64,000 nt of DNA, from positions 310,001-374,000 of the forward strand of contig JADIYP010000007.1 of assembly GCA_016705235.1 (NCBI GenBank), written 5' to 3'. How positions within the stretch are numbered: position 1 is the stretch's first letter; the number at the start of each line of letters is the position of its first letter. The DNA is from Candidatus Leptovillus affinis (lineage in GTDB: Bacteria; Chloroflexota; Anaerolineae; Promineifilales; Promineifilaceae). Below the pieces are notes generated by a model. It saw only the letters and a list, made by a program, of their open reading frames with translations. It had not been told where the DNA came from and made no database searches. Positions 8,829 to 17,359 of the stretch are shown here, in pieces. A program made the position numbers and the translations under genes.

Positions 8829-10358
8829 ATGTCCCGTTATCAATATCGTCCATCCCGGCGATCAACCTTGTTCGTTATCATCGCGGGATTCGTTACTGTA
8901 GTTGGTTTGTTAATTCTGGGGCCGGAAACGGCCGTGGCTGAGATGTGTCAATGGACCGGAGCCGTAAATACTGATTGGAATAATGCAGGTAATTGGAGTT
9001 GCGCGATTGTACCAGGAAACGTAGACACTGCTATCATTCCCAATGTGTCTACTAGCTCTGGTAATAATCCAGTTATATCTACTGCTCAAACAATAAACAC
9101 GGTTACTATACAAAATGGGGGAATACTAACGTATCAAGCAGGTACGGGTGTTACTGTGACGTTCACAAACTTTAATATCGAAGATGGCGGGAAATATATC
9201 CATGATAGAACTGCTTCCACTCCACTAAATACAAGTATTGGAAGAGTTTTCTCAGACAACAGCATCGTTGAAATAAAAAATTATAATGCCCCTTCTTCTA
9301 GCTTACCAAGCTTTGGCAATTTAATTATTAATTCCTCTGGCACTATTCAAATGAGTGGATACTTACAATCGGTTAACGGAGATTTAACGAAGCAAGGCAG
9401 GGGTGAATTCAGACTGGCAACTACACAAGCCGTTGGTCTGACGGTTAGCGGAAATCTTCACTTACTAGAGGGAACAATAACAATCCAAAGTGGTGTAGCA
9501 ACGAACAATACGAATATTGTTGTAGGGAATGATGCTACCATTGCCTCCGGTACAACTCTTAGGAGTGGTTCCTCTGCATCAGGGATTCATTTTTTAAGTG
9601 TTGGTGGCAATTGGACTAACGATGGCACATTTACACTTAACACAAATGCAAATACAGGCGTCATCTTCAATGGTAGCAGCCAGCAATTAGTTGGTGGCAG
9701 TAGCGCAACCGAATTCCGCAATCTTATAATCAACAATGGCGCAAATGTTGTATTACCAACAAATACTACTGTAGTTGGTAATTTAACAAATAACGGCCGT
9801 CTCCAACAAACACGCGACGTAAATGGTTCTGGAGATGTCACGTTCCTTGACATAGGTGGCTATGGTGGCGTTACTTTAAATGCCAATAGCAGCGATCTTG
9901 GGCAAACCACCGTTATTATTCGTGGCAATCAACCCTGTGATAATGACAATAGTTCTGTAAGGCGTTGCTTTGACATAGATCCGGCAAATAAAACGGGTCG
10001 TAATGCAACCGTGTCATTCGTCTGGGACTCTACGGAATTAGGCAGTCAGATATGTTCGACAATGGATGCCTACCACTGGAATGGCGCTTCCTGGGGTACT
10101 CCGCTAACTCTGGACACAGGTTATGGTACGAATGGTCGGATCTGCACAGACCCCGGACTGCAATCTTTGCGTGTTACTGGCGTGACAACTTTTTCACCCT
10201 TTGCAATGTCCAGCGATGGTTCCGGCCCCACGGCCGTTTCCCTCCAATCCTTCACCGCCCACAACCAGACGCCTATTCTGCTCATCCTGGCTGCCCTGCT
10301 CATGCTGGGATTGGTGGGCGCAACGGCCGTCTTCCGACACAAAACAAACAGCAGATAA
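8829..10358 (+). CDS. AT-rich secreted beta-helix-like surface protein with C-terminal membrane anchor
   Basis: The 509-residue protein has a signal peptide and then Asn/Thr/Gly-rich repeats (for example GNxTNxGxL and VxIxNGGxL) typical of right-handed beta-helix or passenger-type surface proteins. The N-terminal motif WTGAVNTDWNNAGNW resembles the start of secreted proteins with such repeats. The C-terminus has one membrane helix (TPILLILAALLMLGLVGATA) and a basic tail, but no LPxTG-type motif. AGGAGGAG ends about 4 nt before the ATG. The middle of the gene is clearly AT-richer than its neighbours and contains few copies of the ACGGCCGT palindrome, which suggests recent acquisition or a different origin. 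Function unknown. Confidence 0.75.
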   Translation: MSRYQYRPSRRSTLFVIIAGFVTVVGLLILGPETAVAEMCQWTGAVNTDWNNAGNWSCAIVPGNVDTAIIPNVSTSSGNNPVISTAQTINTVTIQNGGILTYQAGTGVTVTFTNFNIEDGGKYIHDRTASTPLNTSIGRVFSDNSIVEIKNYNAPSSSLPSFGNLIINSSGTIQMSGYLQSVNGDLTKQGRGEFRLATTQAVGLTVSGNLHLLEGTITIQSGVATNNTNIVVGNDATIASGTTLRSGSSASGIHFLSVGGNWTNDGTFTLNTNANTGVIFNGSSQQLVGGSSATEFRNLIINNGANVVLPTNTTVVGNLTNNGRLQQTRDVNGSGDVTFLDIGGYGGVTLNANSSDLGQTTVIIRGNQPCDNDNSSVRRCFDIDPANKTGRNATVSFVWDSTELGSQICSTMDAYHWNGASWGTPLTLDTGYGTNGRICTDPGLQSLRVTGVTTFSPFAMSSDGSGPTAVSLQSFTAHNQTPILLILAALLMLGLVGATAVFRHKTNSR

Positions 10359-10382
10359 CCGTCAACACGTAACCAACGCACA

Positions 10383-10567
10383 CAGGAATTCTCAATTTAA
10401 CTAGAAATATGTCATGCTGAGGTCCTCCGAAGCATCCCGTTCAGCCCTAATGACCAATACATGGGGATTCTTCGCTCCGCAGACTCCGCTCAGAATGACA
10501 ATTCAGCCTAAATTGCAAAGAAATTGCCCTGTTCGCACGAATGCCTGATCTAAATTGAGAATTGCTG
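10383..10567 (+). mobile_element. MITE copy 1 (185 bp) with 9-bp target duplication
   Basis: The element starts CAGGAATTCTCAATTTA and ends TAAATTGAGAATTGCTG, an imperfect terminal inverted repeat. It is flanked by direct copies of CAACGCACA (10374-10382 and 10568-10576). Inside, GTCATGCTGAG and a degenerate CTCAGAATGAC form a second inverted repeat. It has the same length as copy 2 and encodes no transposase. Confidence 0.88.
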
Positions 10568-10574
10568 CAACGCA

Positions 10575-10612
10575 CAAAAAAAGGCCGGATTCCCCGGCCT
10601 TTTTACTTTCAA
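10575..10612 (-). terminator. Terminator downstream of ino1
   Basis: AAAAAGGCCGG and CCCCGGCCTTTTT form a stem with A and T runs on both sides. It lies 20 nt beyond the stop codon of the minus-strand inositol phosphate synthase gene and may act in both directions. Confidence 0.75.
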
Positions 10613-10633
10613 CCAACAACTCCCCCCAACCGA

Positions 10634-11719
10634 CTACATCTTCTCGGCAATATACGCTTCCGTCTTCGCCCGCGCTTCATCATCGGTGAACTGCTGCGGC
10701 GGCGACTTCATGAAATAGCTCGACGGCGCAATCAGCGGACCGCCAATGCCCCGGTCCAGAGCCAGTTTGGCGCAGCGCACCGCGTCAATCATCACCCCGG
10801 CCGAATTCGGCGAATCCCACACTTCCAACTTCAGCTCCAATTGCAGCGGCACGTTGCCAAACGCCCGGCCTTCCATGCGAATATGGCACCACTTACGGTC
10901 CGTCAACCACGGCACATAATCGCTCGGTCCCACATGCACATTATCCGCGCCCAAATCATAGGGCAGTTGGCTCGTCACCGCCTGCGTCTTAGAAATTTTC
11001 TTTGATTCCAGGCGATCCCGTTCCAGCATGTTATAGAAATCCATGTTGCCGCCAAAATTCAATTGATACGTGCGGTCAATATGAATCCCCCGATCCTTAA
11101 ACAAATTGGTCAGAACCCGGTGCGTAATCGTCGCGCCCAATTGGCTTTTAATGTCATCGCCGACGATGGGCAAGCCGCGCTCCGCAAACCGCTTGCTCCA
11201 ATAAGGCGAACTGGCGATAAAAACCGGAATGCCGTTCACAAACGCGCAGCCGGCGTCCATCACCTGCTCCACATACCATTTGGTGGCCATTTCCGAGCCA
11301 ACCGGCAGGAAATTGATCACCACATCGGTGTGTGTATCCTTCAAAATTTTGACGATGTTGTCCGTGGGGCCTTCGGCCTTTTTAACGACGGTGCTGACAT
11401 ATTTGCCAATCCCATCGTGGGTCATCCCTCGCGAAACCGGCACATTCAAATACGGCACATCGGCAAATTTGATGGTGTTGTTGGGGTGCGCCCAAATCGC
11501 CTCGCTCAAATCTTTGCCAACCTTGCCTTCCACCACGTCAATCGCCGCCGAAATCTCGATATCACGGACATGATATCCGCCCACCGTGGCATGCATCAGG
11601 CCAGGAATTTCCGCGTCATCAGGCGCGTCTTTGTAATACTGCAAACCTTGAACCAACGACGATGCGCAGTTGCCGATGCCGATAATGGCAACACGAACTT
11701 TTTTTCTTTTTTCAGACAT
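10634..11719 (-). CDS. ino1: myo-Inositol-1-phosphate synthase
   Basis: The 361-residue protein carries the NAD-binding start VRVAIIGIGNCASSLVQG and the motifs GDDIKSQLGAT, NFGGNMDF and the SKxxSKTQAV-like block with catalytic lysines, all typical of the short prokaryotic/archaeal type of the enzyme. It isomerises glucose-6-phosphate to 1L-myo-inositol-1-phosphate, the entry to inositol phospholipids and inositol-based solutes or thiols. GAGGAG stands 7 nt before the ATG. It is transcribed alone. No ACGGCCGT palindrome occurs within it, in contrast with neighbouring genes. A tandem-GNAT protein further along resembles mycothiol synthase, but a thiol pathway is not shown here. Confidence 0.93.
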   Translation of the reverse strand: MSEKRKKVRVAIIGIGNCASSLVQGLQYYKDAPDDAEIPGLMHATVGGYHVRDIEISAAIDVVEGKVGKDLSEAIWAHPNNTIKFADVPYLNVPVSRGMTHDGIGKYVSTVVKKAEGPTDNIVKILKDTHTDVVINFLPVGSEMATKWYVEQVMDAGCAFVNGIPVFIASSPYWSKRFAERGLPIVGDDIKSQLGATITHRVLTNLFKDRGIHIDRTYQLNFGGNMDFYNMLERDRLESKKISKTQAVTSQLPYDLGADNVHVGPSDYVPWLTDRKWCHIRMEGRAFGNVPLQLELKLEVWDSPNSAGVMIDAVRCAKLALDRGIGGPLIAPSSYFMKSPPQQFTDDEARAKTEAYIAEKM

Positions 11720-11873
11720 TCAAAATCTCCTCTATGTTGTTCGAATGCTCAGAACGAGCTTCGTGAGTATAAGACTAAAAGCGCCTATGCAGACTCTAAA
11801 GGTTTGACCTCGAATCATTTTGCCCCATACAACACAAAACCCTTGGGGCTGCCAGAGAACCTGCATAAGTAAG
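11720..11873. repeat. Short intergenic stretch with AAACCCTTGGGG half-site
   Basis: Between ino1 and the CBS gene terminator lies one partial copy of the AAACCC/GGGTTT family: AAAGGTTTGACC near 11797 and AAACCCTTGGGG near 11838. No coding region is visible. Confidence 0.4.
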
Positions 11874-11903
11874 ACAAAAAAATGGTGACCGTTTCCGGTC
11901 ACC
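11874..11903 (-). terminator. Original terminator of the CBS-domain gene
   Basis: GGTGACCG and CGGTCACC pair around a short loop. On the minus strand the hairpin is followed by a T-rich run (complement of the A-run at 11875-11882). It lies just beyond the displaced 3' end of the CBS gene. Confidence 0.65.
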
Positions 11904-11940
11904 TGGGCGGTATCAGATCAATAAAAATCCAGGCCAGAAC

Positions 11941-12000
11941 TCAGGCCACAGCCTCGCCCACTTCTTCATTGAACCAGGCGATGAGGATGCGGAATATATC
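11941..12000 (-). pseudogene. Displaced 3' end of the CBS-domain gene
   Basis: The minus strand reads DIFRILIAWFNEEVGEAVA and then a stop. The first residues (DIFR) are duplicated at the other side of the MITE as part of the target duplication. This was the original C-terminus of the CBS gene before the element inserted; it now lacks a start. Confidence 0.85.
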
Positions 12001-12217
12001 AGGAATTCTCAATTTAGATTAGGCATTCGTGCGAACAAGGTAATTTCTTTGCAATTTACGCTGAACTGTCATGCTGAGCGGAGTCTTCGGCCCTGAGCAA
12101 CGTCGAACGGGGAAGCATCCCGCTCCACCACAAGAAGGAGATGCTTCGGAGGATGCTTCGGCAAGCTCAGCACAGGCTCTCAGCATGACACATTTCTGGT
12201 TAAATTGAGAATTGCTG
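12000..12217 (-). mobile_element. MITE copy 3 (218 bp) inserted into the CBS-domain gene
   Basis: Read on the minus strand it starts CAGCAATTCTCAATTTA and ends with TAAATTGAGAATTCCTG. It is flanked by direct repeats CGGAATATAT (11990-11999 and 12218-12227), a 10-bp target duplication. It is about 33 bp longer than the other two copies because of extra sequence in the middle (GCTGAGCTTGCCGAAGCATC region). It is open in the reading frame of the host gene and supplies a new C-terminus. Confidence 0.9.
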
Positions 12218-12612
12218 CGGAATATATCCGATTCGGTGATGATGCCCACAAGATGGTCCTGGTCATCCACCACCGGCAGGGCGCCAAAACGATTCTGGTG
12301 CATCAGGGTGGCCGCCGTGCGGATGGTGTCATCAGGATGAAGCGTGATCACTTTTTTCGACATGACATCCTGCACCTCGAGCCTGGCCAGAAGGTAATTC
12401 ATCTCCCAGACGTTTAGGGTGGTGGCGCTGGATGGCTGCGCCTGGCGCACATCGCTGCGTGTCAGAATGCCGACGACTTTGTTGTTCGCCACCACCGGCA
12501 GGCGGCGGATGTTTTTCTCGCGCATGAGTTTATGCGCCGCCAACATCGGCTCTGTGGGAGTGACGGAAATCACGGCCGTTGTCATCCAATCTTTTACCAA
12601 CAAATGTTTCAT
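12019..12612 (-). CDS. Two-CBS-domain protein with MITE-derived C-terminus
   Basis: The first ~131 residues form a tandem CBS pair: MKHLLVKDWMTTAVISVTP...IRRLPVV and VQDVMSKKVITLHP...FGALPVVDDQDHLVGIITESDIFR. Such Bateman modules bind adenine nucleotides and act as regulators, here without an attached effector domain. After DIFR the frame enters a MITE and continues for about 66 residues (SNSQFNQKCVML... to LVRTNA) before a stop. The original ending (ILIAWFNEEVGEAVA) is preserved beyond the element. The second CBS domain is probably nearly complete, so the protein may still fold. I use the ATG at 12612, 7 nt after GAAGG, over the GTG and TTG just upstream. Confidence 0.88.
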   Translation of the reverse strand: MKHLLVKDWMTTAVISVTPTEPMLAAHKLMREKNIRRLPVVANNKVVGILTRSDVRQAQPSSATTLNVWEMNYLLARLEVQDVMSKKVITLHPDDTIRTAATLMHQNRFGALPVVDDQDHLVGIITESDIFRSNSQFNQKCVMLRACAELAEASSEASPSCGGAGCFPVRRCSGPKTPLSMTVQRKLQRNYLVRTNA

Positions 12613-12757
12613 CACCAACCTTCGCTCGGCTTCAGCCTGCCTGTTTACGGCCGTTCACGCCCTCGCCGCCGCCAAAGCCATCCCCTCTAATTCTAACACA
12701 CTCACCCATAGAAAGATGCCGAATTAGCCCGCTAAATCCGCGCATACCAAGGGAAGG

Positions 12758-15622
12758 TTAAGCATTCAACCGGGCTTGCCGCTTGCGCCAAAGCCCAACG
12801 GCCGTCCAATATCCGCCCGCCAACAGCAACAGTCCCACACCCACCAGCGACAGCCCACGGCCACGCGCCACACTCTGCGGCGCAAACGTAAACGCCACCT
12901 CATGCTCGCCCGCCGGAACCATCACCCCGCGAAACAGCCCATCCGCCGGGATGATGGCCGCCGGACGGCCGTCGAGCGTAGCTTGCCAGCCCGGGTAATT
13001 GGCGTCGGTGAGCAGGAGCAGGCTGTCTTGCGGCGCGTCGGTGCGAACCACCACATTTTCCGGCGCGTAAGAGACGATTTGCGCCAGACCTGACAGGTCT
13101 TGAAGACCTGTCAGGTTTTCACCTTCGCCCAGCAGCACGGCCGTTTGCCGGGGGTCAAAGCTGGAATCGCGCAGGGCGGCCAGCACGGCCGTTTCGTCCG
13201 GCTGCCACTGCCAATTCGCCAACAGGACGGCGCGCGGCAGCACGTTCAAATTCTCGTAGATTTTCACGTCGCCGGAATGGATGAGGCGGTAATCGCCCAG
13301 GGTCAGGGACATAAACGTGCCTTCGGCGGCATTAACCAGGGTGGCGGCCTGCACCTGCCAGGGCGCGTCCGGCGCGGCGTGTAAGGCAATGGATTGCGGC
13401 ACGGCCGTTTCTCGCCAATCAAACCAGACCATATCGCCATCGACGGCCGTCGGTTCCAGCCGTGTTTCGCCCACGGCCGTCGTCACCACAAGCGACCCCG
13501 GCGCGTCGCCCGACAGCACGGCCAATCCGCTGGCCGCAAAGGGCGGCACGTAGGCGATGGCTGCCGCCTCCCCGGCGGCGATTTGCTGCGGGTGCTGCAA
13601 ATCAAAAAACGCATCCAGGCCGGTCGGGCTGATGGTGCGCCACTGGTCGCCGGTTTTGTCGGTGATGAGGTAACGGCCGTTAAACAAATCCAGCCACTTC
13701 GCTTCCGGCACAGTGTCCAGGTGTTCGCGCAAACGGCCGTCGGTGGTCATCTCGCCCTGGGGCAAGATCAGGCTCATCAGCTCGCTGTAGGTCCGCAGCG
13801 GCAGCACGCCGCCGTCGAAGCCATCCACCGACGCCAGACCATAAGCCAGCGGCAAATTGGGGGCGATGATTTCCTTTTGTTTGATGGCGACGGCGTAATC
13901 GTACAACGCCGCCGCGCCCAACTGACCGGCGTAGATGCTCTCAATCTCTGCCCAATCCCCCGGATCAAAAAATATAGCCGAGAGGCTGAGCAGGCGGTCG
14001 GGCGGGGGGTGTAAGGGTGAAGCGGTGAGCGGGTGAGCGGGTGAAAAGGCCGCAGGCTCGGCAAAATCCGCAATCCGAAATCCGAAATCCGAAATCAGCC
14101 GCGCCGCCGGCGGGCGCAAATCGAACCACGCCTCCGGGGTGGTGAGGTTGTTGTAGGGCAAGCTGCGGGAAGCGAGGAACAGCACGAGAACGGCCGTGCC
14201 CGCCAATCCCCACGCCCCGCGCCGCCAGCGCAGCCAACCCGCCACCAACGCCAACTCGCCCAGCCACAGCCCCCAGGTGAGGGGCGACGGCCGTTCAAAC
14301 GGCGCTTCCGGTCCCATGGGCAGCCAGCGCGCTAGCAAGCCGGCCACCACCGTCCAACCCATTAAACCCAGGACAAAAGCAAAAGGCCAGAACAGCAATC
14401 GGTTTTCTGTATGCCGTGTTCCGCTTCCTGTGTTCCGCCTCCCGAAAATCCGCAATCCGCAATCCGCAATCCGCAATCTCTCCAGCCCCGCTCCGGCCAG
14501 CAGCGCCGCGCCGAGGGCGTACAGCGCCAGCCAGCGCGCCGGCACGCGAAACAAATCGAAGCCGGGCAGCCGCGCCAGCAGCCAGTAGAGCGGATTAAAC
14601 ACGCCGAGCGCCAGGAACAGGCCGACGGCCGTTAACGCCAACGCTGCCAGCACGCCCGGCCGCCGCCGCCACTGCCACGCCCCCAGCACCGCCAGAACCA
14701 GGGCCGTGATGGGCAGGAAGGCCACGTATTCAGAGAACAACGACTGCCCATAAGCGGGCAGCAGCGACCGCCCCATCAGCAGGGGATGCCAGGAGAAGGA
14801 TAATACTTCGTTGGGCGTCAGGCCGCCCTGGCGGCTGGATAGCGAGGTTAATTCGAGGGTGGGCAGAAGCTGCACGGCCGTGAGCAGCAGGGCCAGAAGC
14901 ACGGCGACAAGAACAAGGAGAAGATGAGAGAGTGGCGATTGGCGATTGCGCAATCGCCACTCTTCCGCCGCATTCGCCAACACCCACACGCCCACGGCCA
15001 CGCCGCTGATGAAGGCGGTTTGGGTGTGGCCGGCGAGTAATTGCAGGGCAAACAGCAGGCCAAGAGCCATGATTCGTTGGAAGCTGTCTTGACGGTTGGG
15101 GCTGCGGCCGTTGGGCAGGGCCACCAGCAGCCAGGGCAGCCAGGCCAGCCCCTGCACCTGGTTAACGTGTTCGACCTGGGCGGTGAGGTAGCCGCCGAGG
15201 GCAAAGAGAACGGCCGTGAGCAAACCCGCCAGCACGCCCAGCCCCAAACGCCGCCGCCCGGCCAGGTAAGCCCCCCACCCGGCAATCACCAGATGCAGCA
15301 CAATCGACGCGCTGACGGCGTAGGGCGTGGGCAGCAGCAGCCACACCGGCCAGTTGAGCGGGTAGAAGAACCCCACCTGGCTGTTGGCCAGCAGCGGCGC
15401 GCCCATGAAAAGAGACGGATTCCACAGGGGCAAACGGCCGTGCCGCAAAGCCTCCGCCGCCGCCTGCCAGTAGGGGTAAAAATAAAGAAACGTGTCGCCC
15501 CGCGCCAAAATCAGGTTGCTAAAAACCATCTTGTTGAAAAACAACAAGACCAGCCCCACAATCGCCAGCCAGGGCCAAAAGCGCGTTGGCCTTTGTTTCA
15601 TCGCTGCGTGTTCGTCATTCAT
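12758..15622 (-). CDS. YfhO-like multi-spanning membrane protein (glycosyltransferase-like)
   Basis: This 954-residue protein has about a dozen hydrophobic segments in the N-terminal two thirds. An ARGDTFLYFYPYW loop after the first helix resembles the DxD-type loop of YfhO/GT-C proteins. A large extracytoplasmic domain follows and ends with LLLTDANYPGWQATLDG and a last helix, the typical YfhO C-terminus. YfhO-family proteins are linked to glycosylation of cell-wall polymers or lipids. The start ATG overlaps the stop of the preceding GT39 gene (ATGA), so the two are translationally coupled. The gene holds 15 ACGGCCGT copies, two blocks of an 8-bp repeat (ATCCGNAA, 14063-14098 and 14447-14480), a 9-bp repeat near 14020-14042 and a hairpin at 13087-13116. 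All stay in frame. Confidence 0.82.
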   Translation of the reverse strand: MNDEHAAMKQRPTRFWPWLAIVGLVLLFFNKMVFSNLILARGDTFLYFYPYWQAAAEALRHGRLPLWNPSLFMGAPLLANSQVGFFYPLNWPVWLLLPTPYAVSASIVLHLVIAGWGAYLAGRRRLGLGVLAGLLTAVLFALGGYLTAQVEHVNQVQGLAWLPWLLVALPNGRSPNRQDSFQRIMALGLLFALQLLAGHTQTAFISGVAVGVWVLANAAEEWRLRNRQSPLSHLLLVLVAVLLALLLTAVQLLPTLELTSLSSRQGGLTPNEVLSFSWHPLLMGRSLLPAYGQSLFSEYVAFLPITALVLAVLGAWQWRRRPGVLAALALTAVGLFLALGVFNPLYWLLARLPGFDLFRVPARWLALYALGAALLAGAGLERLRIADCGLRIFGRRNTGSGTRHTENRLLFWPFAFVLGLMGWTVVAGLLARWLPMGPEAPFERPSPLTWGLWLGELALVAGWLRWRRGAWGLAGTAVLVLFLASRSLPYNNLTTPEAWFDLRPPAARLISDFGFRIADFAEPAAFSPAHPLTASPLHPPPDRLLSLSAIFFDPGDWAEIESIYAGQLGAAALYDYAVAIKQKEIIAPNLPLAYGLASVDGFDGGVLPLRTYSELMSLILPQGEMTTDGRLREHLDTVPEAKWLDLFNGRYLITDKTGDQWRTISPTGLDAFFDLQHPQQIAAGEAAAIAYVPPFAASGLAVLSGDAPGSLVVTTAVGETRLEPTAVDGDMVWFDWRETAVPQSIALHAAPDAPWQVQAATLVNAAEGTFMSLTLGDYRLIHSGDVKIYENLNVLPRAVLLANWQWQPDETAVLAALRDSSFDPRQTAVLLGEGENLTGLQDLSGLAQIVSYAPENVVVRTDAPQDSLLLLTDANYPGWQATLDGRPAAIIPADGLFRGVMVPAGEHEVAFTFAPQSVARGRGLSLVGVGLLLLAGGYWTAVGLWRKRQARLNA
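13087..13116. repeat. Four-half-site hairpin inside the YfhO-like gene
   Basis: GACCTGACAGGTC, TTGAA and GACCTGTCAGGT give two arms, each itself palindromic, which also pair with each other. It is the only member of this hairpin class found inside a coding region. Confidence 0.65.
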
Positions 15623-17307
15623 CGTTCGATTCGGTAAAGCTGCATTGTCGTCGGGGCGGCCGTGGGGATGGGTGTCAGTTGGAACCCGGCCTCGGCTACC
15701 GCCCGCCGGAATGGTAACGCAGGTTGGCCCAGGGGCAAAACGAGGTAACGCGGGCTGCCATCGTCGCCAAACACGGCCAAATCTTCCGTGAGAACGGCCG
15801 GGTAGGGCAGCCAGTTCACATATACCCGCCGCCAAAACAGATGGTACCCCCACTGCCAACTATACCAATGATCATACAGGACCGTGCCGTAGGGGGCATC
15901 ATCCAGCAGGGCGGCGATTTGCGCCGCGCCGCCGTCGGCCTGTGGCTGGCCGCCGATGGGGTAACGGCCGTTGCGCCCACCCCAGGCGGGAATCAACAGG
16001 GTAATAAGGACCAGGAGAGCAAGAAGGCGGAGTGCGAAGTGCGGAGTGCGGAGTGCGGAGAGGCTTTGCACGAGTTGGGTTAGGAGCCGGGCGACGAGCA
16101 GGGCTACCAGGGGCAGCAGCGGCAGGAGGTAGCGGTCCCAAACAGGGACGGCCAGGAACCAGTGGAGGAGGAAATAGGCCATAATAAAAAGGGCGAGGAA
16201 CTGGGAATAATGACGGGTTAATCCGTGTTCATCCGTGTTCATCCGCGTCCAATTTGAAGGGAGGAACGGCCGTAGCAAAGCCACCACCACAATCACCCCC
16301 CAAACAGGCCAGACAAACAGCCAGCGCCACATGCGCAGCCAGGCGGCCAGCCGGGGCCACAACTCCCACGACCAGATCAGGCGCACGCCGCCATAATTAC
16401 CCATCTGCGCCGACCAGAGCGCGAGGCCGCCGCCCCGCGCCGCATCCCAGGCCAGCAGCAAGGCCAACACCGGCAGCAGTCCCAAAACAAAACGCGCCCA
16501 CTCGCGCCGCCGCCAGCCTTGCAGCCAGCCCAATCCCAGCAGCAGCGGCAAGAACAACCACGCCTGATATTTGGCCGCCACCGCTAAACTGAAGCAAAAA
16601 GCGGCCAGAAACGCCTGCGGAGCCGTTCCTACTTGCTCCTGGGTCGTTCCTACCTGCTCCTGGGTCGTTCCTACCTGCTCCTGGGTCGTTCCTACCTGCT
16701 CCTGGGTCGTTCCTACCTGCTCCTGGGTCGTTCCTACCTGCTCCTGGGTCGTTCCTACTTGCTCCTGGGTCGTTCCTACTTGCTCCTGGGTCGTTCCTAC
16801 TTGCTCCTGGGTCGTTCCTACTTGCTCCTGAACCGTTTTTCTGTGGTGTGGAGCCATTTTTGTGGCGGCCGCGAAGGCGGCAACCAGCCAAAAAGTCAGC
16901 AGGGGGTCGGTGAAGGCGGTGGCGCTGAATTGGATGGCGAAGGGGGAGAGGGCGAGGAGGAGGGCGGCGAGAACGGCCGTTACCTCATCCCCATACAGCC
17001 GCCACGCCCACACCCCCACCAGCGGAACCAGCAAAATCGAGGCGATGAAATTGGGCAGCCGGGCGGCGATTTCCGTGGGACCAAGCACCGGGTAGAGGTA
17101 AAACAAGGCTTGCAGATAAAACAGCAGCGGGGGCTTGTCGACGGCCTGCGTCAGCAGCAGCGGGTCGCGCCAGGTGGCGATGAAGCGCGCCCAGGTGGCA
17201 AACAGGGCCTCGTCGGCGTGGAAGGTGTTGGCGAAGAGGGCATGGAAGCGGAAAACGGCCGTGATGCCCACCGTACTCCACAAACCCACTTTAACACGCC
17301 AGTTCAT
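15619..17307 (-). CDS. GT39/PMT-type dolichyl-phosphate-sugar glycosyltransferase with 7-residue repeat
   Basis: The 562-residue protein has a GT-C layout: first helix, then HADEALFATWARFI with the catalytic acidic pair, DKPPLLFYLQ, and about ten further helices. Enzymes of this ArnT/PMT group transfer a sugar from a polyprenyl-phosphate carrier to protein, lipid or glycan outside the membrane. Between the fourth and fifth helices a 21-bp minisatellite (16625-16830) encodes ten QEQVGTT heptads, flanked by KTV and APQAF. This lengthens a loop that faces the aqueous side. Further short repeats occur at 16028-16059 and 16217-16252. It is the middle gene of a three-gene operon, overlapping the next by 4 nt. 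Confidence 0.87.
   Translation of the reverse strand: MNWRVKVGLWSTVGITAVFRFHALFANTFHADEALFATWARFIATWRDPLLLTQAVDKPPLLFYLQALFYLYPVLGPTEIAARLPNFIASILLVPLVGVWAWRLYGDEVTAVLAALLLALSPFAIQFSATAFTDPLLTFWLVAAFAAATKMAPHHRKTVQEQVGTTQEQVGTTQEQVGTTQEQVGTTQEQVGTTQEQVGTTQEQVGTTQEQVGTTQEQVGTTQEQVGTAPQAFLAAFCFSLAVAAKYQAWLFLPLLLGLGWLQGWRRREWARFVLGLLPVLALLLAWDAARGGGLALWSAQMGNYGGVRLIWSWELWPRLAAWLRMWRWLFVWPVWGVIVVVALLRPFLPSNWTRMNTDEHGLTRHYSQFLALFIMAYFLLHWFLAVPVWDRYLLPLLPLVALLVARLLTQLVQSLSALRTPHFALRLLALLVLITLLIPAWGGRNGRYPIGGQPQADGGAAQIAALLDDAPYGTVLYDHWYSWQWGYHLFWRRVYVNWLPYPAVLTEDLAVFGDDGSPRYLVLPLGQPALPFRRAVAEAGFQLTPIPTAAPTTMQLYRIER
16625..16830. repeat. 21-bp minisatellite, ten units, within the GT39 gene
   Basis: The unit GTTCCTACYTGCTCCTGGGT plus C repeats ten times (the tenth is truncated) with almost no variation except C/T at one site. 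Because 21 is a multiple of three, the repeat stays open and encodes QEQVGTT on the minus strand. Confidence 0.95.
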
Positions 17308-17315
17308 AGGTCTGG

Positions 17316-17351
17316 CAACTTCTCGGAAGTTGCTGAACTTCCGAGAAGTTG
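17316..17351. repeat. Perfect 16-bp inverted repeat between GT2 and GT39 genes
   Basis: CAACTTCTCGGAAGTT and AACTTCCGAGAAGTTG are separated by GCTG. Each arm is also palindromic (AACTTC, TCG, GAAGTT). It fills the gap between two co-directional genes and has no T run, so an RNA-processing or attenuation role is possible but unproven. Confidence 0.75.
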
Positions 17352-17359
17352 TTAGTTAT

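Noticed and set aside
15623..15859. N-terminal extension of the YfhO-like gene.
   Set aside because: It overlaps the end of the GT39 gene in another frame; the ATGA overlap at 15622 gives the natural start.
16625..16830. Regular 21-bp repeats could look like a CRISPR array.
   Set aside because: There are no spacers; the units are contiguous, in frame and encode a heptad inside a membrane enzyme.
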